This document shows, one piece after another, positions 26,327 to 33,349 of a stretch of DNA of 64,000 bases. The notes beneath the pieces are model-generated. The model was not told where the DNA came from. It made no database searches and saw only the letters and a program-made list of their open reading frames with translations. The DNA lies in contig CAJMQN010000005.1 of assembly GCA_905215695.1 (NCBI GenBank), positions 62,001 to 126,000 on the forward strand, given 5' to 3'. Every line of letters begins with the position of its first letter. Positions within the stretch are counted from its first letter, which is position 1. The position numbers and the translations under genes were made by a program. The stretch comes from an uncultured bacterium. Lineage in GTDB: Bacteria; Bacillota; Clostridia; Christensenellales; HGM11417.

Positions 26327-28873
26327 ATGGAAAAGACCATGCCGTTGACGAGAATGCAGCAAGCGGTCGGATTCCCCGAGCACCCTTGCGAAGCCATTCT
26401 GCGCAATTCCTTTCTCATCGCCCCCTACGAGGAGATGGAGGTGCAATTTTTCGAGAACCACTGCGGACTGTACCATGTCGCGCTTGCGGGAGAACCCTTC
26501 GCACCCATCGGTTTTTCCCCCGCGCACAGGAGCGTCGCAACGCTATTGGAGGGGTATCTTCCCGTCGTCGTCAGCACGACCGAAACGGAGGATTTCAGGG
26601 CGCGGCAAACCGTCTTTGCGACCCTTCTCGAGGGTAGTCGGGTCGTTACCGGCAAAGAGGACCTTATCTTAATGGTGCGTTGGCAGTTCACATCGAAAAC
26701 CGACCTGAATCTGCCCGTAAAATTGCAGTTTGCAAACTGTTTTGAAAAACAGCGCGAAGAGGACCTGTATTGGAAAGAATTTCTCAAGCGCGACGACATC
26801 CGCGCCAACTTTTCCTTAAGAGAGGAACTTCCCGAATATCCCTTTCCGCTCGAAAGCGCAGACGGCACGCTTTCGACTGTGGACGGAAAAATCGTCATGC
26901 ACACTTCCTGCGGGGGAAGATTCGAACGCATGTGGGGGACGGGTTCGTGGGCGGAGGGGACGAAGTGCAAAAACGTATGGTGTTTTACCGCGGAATTGAA
27001 GAGGGGAAAGACCTTTACCTTTGACTACGCGCTCCCGTATCTGCCCCTTGCCGGCGAAAAACTCGGGAAACTGAAAAAACTTACCTTCCCGAAAGAGCTG
27101 TCCAAGGTAAAGAAAATTTGGAAAACACTCCTTTCCAAGAGTTCGGTGCTTTCTGTTCCGGGGACGGAGATTGAAAACGCGTGGAAAACGCAGGCGGCAT
27201 ATACTTTCATCATGATGGATCGCCAAAACAAGGGGGACGAGAGCCTCTTCGGGGGCGAAATGATACGGGAATGGTCGAAAGAGGGCTATCCCGACAAAAT
27301 TCTGACCTATCCGCACCTGTCCCCGAGCATGTACGAGTTCATTTGGGCGCAGGAGAGCAGTTTTTTCGTGCTCGGCGCCCTCGACCTTCAGGGCTATCAC
27401 GAGGAAGTCGAGCGGGGGATGGAAGTGTTCTTTGAATTGCAGGGAAAGGGCACGCCGGGCGTACACGACCCCTCCGTACTCCCGGACAAATCCGTCGCGG
27501 CGTCCTTCATGGGCACGACGCCCCACGCGTGGCTGAACTCCAACGGCGGTGTCCTGCACATGATCGCGCTCCACTACAGACTGACCCGCAATGCGAAATG
27601 GATTCTGCGTTACCGCGAGAATATCCTGAAATCCTGCCGTTGGATCAAGCTCCTTCGCGCGACGACCAAAGCGGAAGAGAATCCTGCCTATCGCGGTCTG
27701 ATGCCGCGGGGACAATCGACAGACGCGACCTTTGCCTCCTCGCACTTTCAGTCCTACTATACGGACGTGCCGACCTACCTCGCCCTCCGCGAGATTCTGC
27801 CCGCGCTCCGGGTCATCGGCGAGGACGTCTATCGGGAATACGCGCGCGAGGTAGAGGATTACCGCGACTGTCTGCTCCGCTCCATCGACCTGTCCGTCCT
27901 CCTTCCCGAAGAATTCGAGGAAGACATCGCGGATTATGACTATTCGGCGATCCGCTATCAGTACGCCCTGCCCTTGAGCAAAATTACCGCGTTCGAGCCG
28001 AACGGCGTCCCGACCTTTCTCAAAAACAGCGTCTTTACGAAATCCGAGGCACAGAAACTCGGACTCAAAGGTTACATCTCCATTGTCCCACAGATTCGCG
28101 TGCCCCTGAAATTCGAATATCTCGACATCTATTTCATGAGTCTGTTCGGCATGCTGTCCGACGAAATCGACTTTACGAGCGACGAGCCGATCCGTCCGGG
28201 CGGGCGGGTCAGCGGAAAACTGCTTTGGGAAATCATCACGGAGCAGTCCCGACTGCTCGGATTCGAGGACGTAGAGAAGGGAGAATTCAACCACACGGTC
28301 AGCTATATTTACTACAATCTTCACAAGATGCTGAGCTACAACGAACAGAGAAACTACACAAATGCGCTCCGATGGTTCGGCTCCTACTGCGAACCCGGTA
28401 CATACGTCATGATGGAGGACAGCAAGGTCAACTGCCCGCCCGAAAATTGGTGGGTGCCCTCTCCGTTTGCGCTCTCCATGGCGTCCTACCGCCACGGAAT
28501 CCGCAACGCGCTTCTCTATGAAGAGGGGGAGACGCTCGTCGTCGGAAAACTTCTCCCCTTCGATTGGATTGACAACATGATTTCGACCGAAAAACCGATT
28601 CTGTTTTCGGACGCGCCGACCTATTTCGGAAAGGTCTCTTTAAGCTATCAATTCTCCTATCCCGACAACACCGTGACGGCGAAACTCGTGCTTTCGGAGC
28701 CCGAACGATTCCCCGCGCGGGTGGAAGTGCGCTTTCACTATCCCGCAGACCGTGCGCCCGCCGGGGTGACCTTCTGCGGCGCGCCCTGCGAGGAATACGA
28801 CCGCAGAACGGGAACGGTGACCTTTGTCCCGCAAAAGGGAAGAACGGACTATCAAATCGTTTGGCAATACTGA
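26327..28873 (+). CDS. Large six-hairpin glycosidase-like protein, function unassigned
   Basis: The protein has 848 residues with no signal peptide, so it is cytosolic. Residues 1 to about 250 are beta-rich and the middle (about 270-720) is helical. It has repeated aromatic and acidic motifs typical of (alpha/alpha)6 barrels: ENAWKTQAAYTFIMMDRQNK, YEFIWAQESSFFVLGALDLQGY, HAWLNSNGGVLHMIALHYRL, and PENWWVPSPFALSMASYRHG. A small beta domain ends the protein. This layout resembles GH families such as GH15, GH63 and GH94, but I cannot assign one. An AAAAGGAG Shine-Dalgarno precedes the ATG. It is followed closely by a DMT transporter and xylulokinase, so an intracellular glycoside is the likely substrate. 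Confidence 0.6.
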   Translation: MEKTMPLTRMQQAVGFPEHPCEAILRNSFLIAPYEEMEVQFFENHCGLYHVALAGEPFAPIGFSPAHRSVATLLEGYLPVVVSTTETEDFRARQTVFATLLEGSRVVTGKEDLILMVRWQFTSKTDLNLPVKLQFANCFEKQREEDLYWKEFLKRDDIRANFSLREELPEYPFPLESADGTLSTVDGKIVMHTSCGGRFERMWGTGSWAEGTKCKNVWCFTAELKRGKTFTFDYALPYLPLAGEKLGKLKKLTFPKELSKVKKIWKTLLSKSSVLSVPGTEIENAWKTQAAYTFIMMDRQNKGDESLFGGEMIREWSKEGYPDKILTYPHLSPSMYEFIWAQESSFFVLGALDLQGYHEEVERGMEVFFELQGKGTPGVHDPSVLPDKSVAASFMGTTPHAWLNSNGGVLHMIALHYRLTRNAKWILRYRENILKSCRWIKLLRATTKAEENPAYRGLMPRGQSTDATFASSHFQSYYTDVPTYLALREILPALRVIGEDVYREYAREVEDYRDCLLRSIDLSVLLPEEFEEDIADYDYSAIRYQYALPLSKITAFEPNGVPTFLKNSVFTKSEAQKLGLKGYISIVPQIRVPLKFEYLDIYFMSLFGMLSDEIDFTSDEPIRPGGRVSGKLLWEIITEQSRLLGFEDVEKGEFNHTVSYIYYNLHKMLSYNEQRNYTNALRWFGSYCEPGTYVMMEDSKVNCPPENWWVPSPFALSMASYRHGIRNALLYEEGETLVVGKLLPFDWIDNMISTEKPILFSDAPTYFGKVSLSYQFSYPDNTVTAKLVLSEPERFPARVEVRFHYPADRAPAGVTFCGAPCEEYDRRTGTVTFVPQKGRTDYQIVWQY

Positions 28874-28889
28874 AAATTTGGGATAAAAT

Positions 28890-29810
28890 ATGTACTATAT
28901 ACTCGTCATGTCCGCGGTGGTCTGCATTGCCGCAAATTCCGTCCTGACCAACGCTTACTGCCGGCTGCGCGGCGACGCCTCGGATGCGCTCCGCCGCGGG
29001 ATACCCGTCGCCTTTCTCACCGCACTCTTTTTTTTGATATTGAATCTGTTCCGCATCGAATGGAGCGGATTTTCGGCGTGGATGGCGGTGGGGCTTGCGG
29101 CTCTGAGCGCGGGGAACAATTTTTTGTTGTTCATCGGCTTTTCCAAGGGCAACATGTCTCTTGTGGTCATGTTTCAGATGCTCGGCAACATGCTGCTCCC
29201 CTTCGTGTACGGAATTGCCGTCGGGAATGCGTGGACAGTGTTTCAGCTTCTCGGCATCGCGGTTCTGATTTTCTCCCTCCTTCTGCCCGTCCTTTCCTTG
29301 CGCGGGCGGGGGAAGGAAAACCCGAGGAAAAAATTTTCCCTCTCCTTTCCGCTTCTCTGCGCCGCCGTCTTTCTCATGAGCGGCGGAATCGGAATCCTCT
29401 CCTATATCCACTCCAACAGCCCGCTCGCGATGTCCGAAACGGGATTCTGCTTTCTGCTCAACCTGATTTGCGGCGCGTGGTCGGCCCTCTTTCTCGCGGG
29501 ATTCACCCTGTACAACCGAGGAAAACGCGGCAAGATTCCGGACGCGGAACCCGGGGCGCGCGGGCGGAAGGTGAAAATCTTACTTGCGGCGCTCATCGCC
29601 GCGTCCGCGGTCATGGGGGGATTGAGCTATCTGTTTCAACTCATGGGCGCCTCGCACCTTCCGGCGACCGCGCTCTATCCCATGGTGACGGGCGGGACAA
29701 TCGTCCTGACCGCGCTCGCGGAGCGGGTTTGTTTCAAGGAAAAACAGAGTTTGAAGGGGTGGATGAGCGTGGGAATCGCCTTTTTGGGAACGATCATGTT
29801 TGTATTTTAG
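28890..29810 (+). CDS. DMT superfamily transporter (EamA-like)
   Basis: This is a 306-residue hydrophobic protein with ten predicted membrane segments in two repeats of five, the EamA/drug-metabolite transporter plan. Small-residue motifs such as NNFLLFIGFSKGNMSLVVMF, and ATALYPMVTGGTIVLTALAE followed by the terminal GIAFLGTIMFVF, are typical. The family moves sugars, amino acids, nucleotides and drugs. The position 16 bases after a glycosidase-like gene and 10 bases before xylulokinase suggests a sugar or sugar-derived substrate. There is no direct sequence proof of substrate. Confidence 0.82.
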   Translation: MYYILVMSAVVCIAANSVLTNAYCRLRGDASDALRRGIPVAFLTALFFLILNLFRIEWSGFSAWMAVGLAALSAGNNFLLFIGFSKGNMSLVVMFQMLGNMLLPFVYGIAVGNAWTVFQLLGIAVLIFSLLLPVLSLRGRGKENPRKKFSLSFPLLCAAVFLMSGGIGILSYIHSNSPLAMSETGFCFLLNLICGAWSALFLAGFTLYNRGKRGKIPDAEPGARGRKVKILLAALIAASAVMGGLSYLFQLMGASHLPATALYPMVTGGTIVLTALAERVCFKEKQSLKGWMSVGIAFLGTIMFVF

Positions 29811-29820
29811 GAGGATAAAG

Positions 29821-31290
29821 ATGAACGGTTATATCGGAATCGACTTGGGGACGAGCGGCGTCAAACTTTTGCTCGTGCGTGCGGACGGGAAAATCGTAAG
29901 CGAAGCGTCCGAAAATTTCGAGGTAATGACGCCGCGACCGGGTTGGACGGAACAGGATCCCGAGCTGTGGTGGAACGCGACCCTGCGAGGGCTGAAATCA
30001 CTGCTCCGCGGTCAGGACAGAGCTTCCGTCAAAGGGATCTCTTTCGGGGGACAGATGCACGGACTTGTCGCGCTCGATCGGAATTTTCGGGTTATCCGCC
30101 CCTGCATTCTTTGGAACGACGGCAGAACCGTATCGCAGACGAAGGCGTTAAACGAGGGGATCGGCAGTGCGAAGCTGTCCGAATATACGGGAAATATCGC
30201 GTTTGCTGGTTTCACCGCGCCCAAGCTCCTTTGGCTGCGGGAGAACGAACCCGAAAATTTTGACAGAATCGCGAAGATTCTGCTCCCCAAGGATTACCTC
30301 GCCTTCCGGCTGTCCGGCGAATGCGGTACGGATCTGTCCGACGCGAGCGGCACTCTTTTGTTGGATGTAAAGAGCCGGACGTGGAGCAGGGAGATGTGCG
30401 AAATCTGCGGCTTGAGAGAGGAACAGCTCCCCGAACTGCGCGAGAGCTACGAGGTAGCGGGAACGCTGAACAAGGGGATTGCGGAGGAACTCGGGCTGTC
30501 GCCGTCGGTGAAAATCATCGCGGGCGCGGGGGACAACGCCGCCGCGGCGGTGGGGACGGGCTCTGTGGGCGCGGGCACTTGCAACGTGTCGCTCGGGACG
30601 AGCGGAACGATTTTTTTGCCCGGACAGACCTTCACCGTGGACGGCAGAAACGCCCTGCACAGCTTCTGTCACGCCGACGGAAAATGGCACTTAATGGGCT
30701 GTATTCTCTCGGCGGCGTCCGCGCGCAAGTGGTGGCTCGAGAATATTTTGGATTCGGAGGACTATGCCGCGGACGATTCCGCCGCGGCGTCCGCGGAGAC
30801 GGGAAATCTTTATTTTCTGCCCTATCTGTCGGGGGAGCGCAGTCCGCACAACGACGTGAACGCGCGCGGCGCCTTTCTCGGTCTCTCCGCGGTCACGACG
30901 CGGGGGGAGATGAGCCGGGCGGTCATGGAAGGCGTTGCCTTCGCGCTTCGCGACTGTCTCGAGGTCGCGAGGTCGATGGGAATCGCCCCGCGGGAAACGA
31001 CCCTGTGCGGCGGCGGGGCGAGGAGCGGAACATGGCGCCGAATCATCGCCGACGTGTTCGGGATTCCCGTGCGAATGTTGGAGACGGAGCAGGGACCGGC
31101 GTACGGCGGCGCAATGCTCGCAATGGTCGGCTGCGGCGAGTACGAGACGGCGGAGCAGGCGGCGGGAAAATTGGTGCGCATCCGTGAAATCGTCGAACCC
31201 GCTTCCGAAGCTGTCAAAGCGTACGAAGAGAAATATAAAACCTATACGAAATTTTATCCTTTGCTCTCAGACGTCTTTTCTCATTCCTGA
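29821..31290 (+). CDS. xylB: Xylulokinase (FGGY carbohydrate kinase)
   Basis: The protein has 489 residues, the usual size of XylB. YIGIDLGTSGVKLLLV is the N-terminal phosphate loop. PGWTEQDPELWW, SFGGQMHGLVALD and ILWNDGRT are xylulokinase-type substrate loops, and AGAGDNAAAAVGTGSV contains the catalytic aspartate. LPYLSGERSPHNDVNARG and LCGGGARSGTWRRIIADV are FGGY signatures. It converts D-xylulose to xylulose-5-phosphate, feeding the pentose-phosphate pathway. An AGGAGG Shine-Dalgarno sits 5 bases before the ATG. It is the last gene of the 26.3-31.3 kb operon; no xylose isomerase is in view. Confidence 0.9.
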   Translation: MNGYIGIDLGTSGVKLLLVRADGKIVSEASENFEVMTPRPGWTEQDPELWWNATLRGLKSLLRGQDRASVKGISFGGQMHGLVALDRNFRVIRPCILWNDGRTVSQTKALNEGIGSAKLSEYTGNIAFAGFTAPKLLWLRENEPENFDRIAKILLPKDYLAFRLSGECGTDLSDASGTLLLDVKSRTWSREMCEICGLREEQLPELRESYEVAGTLNKGIAEELGLSPSVKIIAGAGDNAAAAVGTGSVGAGTCNVSLGTSGTIFLPGQTFTVDGRNALHSFCHADGKWHLMGCILSAASARKWWLENILDSEDYAADDSAAASAETGNLYFLPYLSGERSPHNDVNARGAFLGLSAVTTRGEMSRAVMEGVAFALRDCLEVARSMGIAPRETTLCGGGARSGTWRRIIADVFGIPVRMLETEQGPAYGGAMLAMVGCGEYETAEQAAGKLVRIREIVEPASEAVKAYEEKYKTYTKFYPLLSDVFSHS

Positions 31291-31325
31291 AATCACTTGA
31301 CATTTTCGAGTGAGAAAAGTACAAT
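31275..31325 (+). promoter_or_regulatory. Sigma-A promoter of metK with flanking inverted repeat
   Basis: TTGACA (31297-31302), 17 bases, TACAAT (31320-31325). A 12-base inverted repeat with one mismatch (31275-31286 and 31308-31319) brackets the -35. Its left arm lies in the last codons of xylB. Confidence 0.8.
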
Positions 31326-31355
31326 GAAGAAAGTTTGAAAAACGAGGAACAACAT

Positions 31356-32525
31356 ATGAAAAAATATTTCACATCGGAAAGCGTGACGGAAGGACATCCG
31401 GACAAACTGTGCGACACCATATCGGACAGCATCTTGGACGCGATTCTCGCGAAAGACCCCGACGCCCGGGTGGCGTGCGAGACCTGCGCGACGACGGGAC
31501 TGATTCTTGTCATGGGCGAAATCACCACGGATTGCTATGTGGACGTGGACGCAATCGCGCGTTCGGCGGTGCGCAAGATCGGCTATACGGGTAGTGAAAT
31601 GGGCTTTGACGCGGATTCGTGCAGCGTCGTGACGAGCATCCACGCGCAGAGTCCGGACATCGCGCTCGGCGTCGATAAGTCTTTCGAGGACAAGAGGGGA
31701 AATTCGGAGGAAAACGGCGGCGGCGCAGGGGATCAGGGCATGATGTTCGGGTATGCCTGCGACGAGACGGAGGAGCTGATGCCCCTTCCGATTATGCTCG
31801 CGCACAAGCTCGCGCGCGCGCTCACGGACGCCCGTCGGGAGGGAAAAATACCCTATCTGCGCCCGGACGGAAAGAGTCAGGTGACAGTGGAGTACGAGGA
31901 CGGAAAACCCGTGCGCGTGGATACGGTGGTGGTTTCGAGCCAGCACGCGGCAGGGATTTCGCACGACGTGATAGAGCGGGACATCATCGAATACGTGGTA
32001 AAACCCTCCGTTCCCGCACACCTTTTGGACGGCAGAACGAAATACTATATCAACCCGACGGGCAACTTTGTCGTGGGCGGACCCAAGGGAGATTCGGGGC
32101 TGACGGGTCGCAAGATCATCGTGGACACCTACGGCGGCTATTGCAGCCACGGCGGCGGTGCGTTCAGCGGAAAGGACCCGACCAAAGTTGATCGTTCGGC
32201 TTGCTACATGGCGAGATACGTGTGCAAAAACGTCGTGGCGTCGGGACTTGCGAGCCGCTGCGAGATGCAGGTGGGTTATGCGATCGGTGTGGCGCGTCCG
32301 GTGTCGGTATATATCAACACATACGGCACGGGGAAGCTGTCCGACGAAAAGATTGCGGAAATCGTGCAGAAGGAATTTGACCTCCGACCCAACGCGATTA
32401 TCGAAAAGCTGAACCTTCGCCGTCCGATTTACGCTGCGACGGCGGCATACGGTCACTTCGGCAGAAACGAATTTTCTTGGGAACAGACCGATTCCGCCGA
32501 ACGGCTGAAGAAATACCTGAAATAA
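31356..32525 (+). CDS. metK: S-adenosylmethionine synthetase
   Basis: The protein has 389 residues, the normal MetK length. It starts [40 protein letters not shown] is the methionine/ATP loop. [46 protein letters not shown] and [13 protein letters not shown] complete the family signatures. It makes SAM from ATP and methionine. The ATG at 31356 has an ACGAGGA Shine-Dalgarno. The leader is only about 25 bases, too short for a SAM riboswitch. The following membrane-protein gene starts 3 bases after the stop. Confidence 0.97.
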   Translation: MKKYFTSESVTEGHPDKLCDTISDSILDAILAKDPDARVACETCATTGLILVMGEITTDCYVDVDAIARSAVRKIGYTGSEMGFDADSCSVVTSIHAQSPDIALGVDKSFEDKRGNSEENGGGAGDQGMMFGYACDETEELMPLPIMLAHKLARALTDARREGKIPYLRPDGKSQVTVEYEDGKPVRVDTVVVSSQHAAGISHDVIERDIIEYVVKPSVPAHLLDGRTKYYINPTGNFVVGGPKGDSGLTGRKIIVDTYGGYCSHGGGAFSGKDPTKVDRSACYMARYVCKNVVASGLASRCEMQVGYAIGVARPVSVYINTYGTGKLSDEKIAEIVQKEFDLRPNAIIEKLNLRRPIYAATAAYGHFGRNEFSWEQTDSAERLKKYLK

Positions 32526-32528
32526 GGT

Positions 32529-33218
32529 ATGGACGTTTTTTTCCATATTGCCTTCCTGTTCATGGTGGGTTCTTTGCTCGGCTGGGTCATCGAACTGCTC
32601 TTCCGTCGATTCTTTTCGACGAAGAAATGGATCAATCCGGGCTTTTTAAGCGGTCCCTATCTTCCCCTGTACGGGTGCGGAGTGGCGGTGCTGTACGGCA
32701 TCTGTTCCATTCCCATTCCGACCTGGGCAAAGATTCTGCTCATCGCCGTACTCATGACCCTCATCGAGTACGTGACGGGTCTCATCTTCATCAAGGGCAT
32801 GGGCATCAAACTTTGGGACTATTCCAAACGATGGGGAAACATTCAGGGCATCATCTGTCCGCTGTTCTCGCTGTTTTGGGGCGTGCTCGGGGTGGTGTTC
32901 CTGTTCTTTGTCTATCCCTACCTTCAGGGCGCGCTGGTGTGGTTTGCCTCGCACGTGACCTTTCTCTTCGTCATGGGCATGTTTTACGGCATGTTCGCGG
33001 TGGACGTGGCGATCAGCTTCCGGTTCTCTCTGAAAATCAAAAAGGTGGTCAAGGAACTCAAAGCGACCGTCGAGTACGAACAGCTCAAAGTCAAGATTCG
33101 TATTGAGCAAAAACGCCTTCAAAAGCGCGCTTCCTTCCTGTTCGCGTTTCATTCCGACCGTTCCCTGCGGGACAATATCCGCGAACTCCTGCATCGCGAC
33201 GGTCGCCCGAAATCCTGA
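32529..33218 (+). CDS. Putative CmpB-type ABC-transporter-like membrane protein (PF06541-like)
   Basis: This is a 229-residue membrane protein. It has FLFMVGSLLGWVIELLFRRF and the WINPGFLSGPYLPLYGCG segment. TLIEYVTGLIFIKGMGIKLWDYSKRWGNIQG and CPLFSLFWGVLG follow. These are the conserved features of the family once called putative ABC transporter permease (CmpB). About five membrane segments are followed by a charged cytoplasmic tail of about 60 residues that is probably coiled. The function is not established. It follows metK by 3 bases and has no ribosome-binding site of its own that stands out. Confidence 0.75.
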   Translation: MDVFFHIAFLFMVGSLLGWVIELLFRRFFSTKKWINPGFLSGPYLPLYGCGVAVLYGICSIPIPTWAKILLIAVLMTLIEYVTGLIFIKGMGIKLWDYSKRWGNIQGIICPLFSLFWGVLGVVFLFFVYPYLQGALVWFASHVTFLFVMGMFYGMFAVDVAISFRFSLKIKKVVKELKATVEYEQLKVKIRIEQKRLQKRASFLFAFHSDRSLRDNIRELLHRDGRPKS

Positions 33219-33221
33219 AAG

Positions 33222-33248
33222 AAAAAGTCCGATTTTCGGGCTTTTTTT
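33222..33248 (+). terminator. Rho-independent terminator of the metK operon
   Basis: AAAGTCCGA and TCGGGCTTT pair with a 3-base loop (one T-G pair), running into seven Ts just after the stop codon. Confidence 0.85.
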
Positions 33249-33282
33249 CCTTTGAAAGAATGAACGAAAGAGCGACAGCGAA

Positions 33283-33322
33283 CCCAAAAGTCTTTGACTT
33301 TTGGGCGTTTCACTGTTATAAT
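33283..33322 (+). promoter_or_regulatory. Sigma-A promoter of the 940-residue glycosidase-like gene with palindromic operator
   Basis: TTGACT (33294-33299), 17 bases, TATAAT (33317-33322). The -35 is embedded in a perfect 10-bp inverted repeat (33283-33292 and 33296-33305, 3-base loop). No T-run follows, so a regulator site is more likely than a terminator. Confidence 0.75.
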
Positions 33323-33349
33323 AGAACCAAAGCAACCAAGAGGTGAAGA

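Noticed and set aside
26816..28495. Open frame of 559 codons on the minus strand
   Set aside because: Antisense shadow of the 848-residue protein; no domain pattern seen.
31326..31355. SAM riboswitch before metK
   Set aside because: Only about 25 bases lie between the expected transcription start and the ATG, too few for any SAM riboswitch class.
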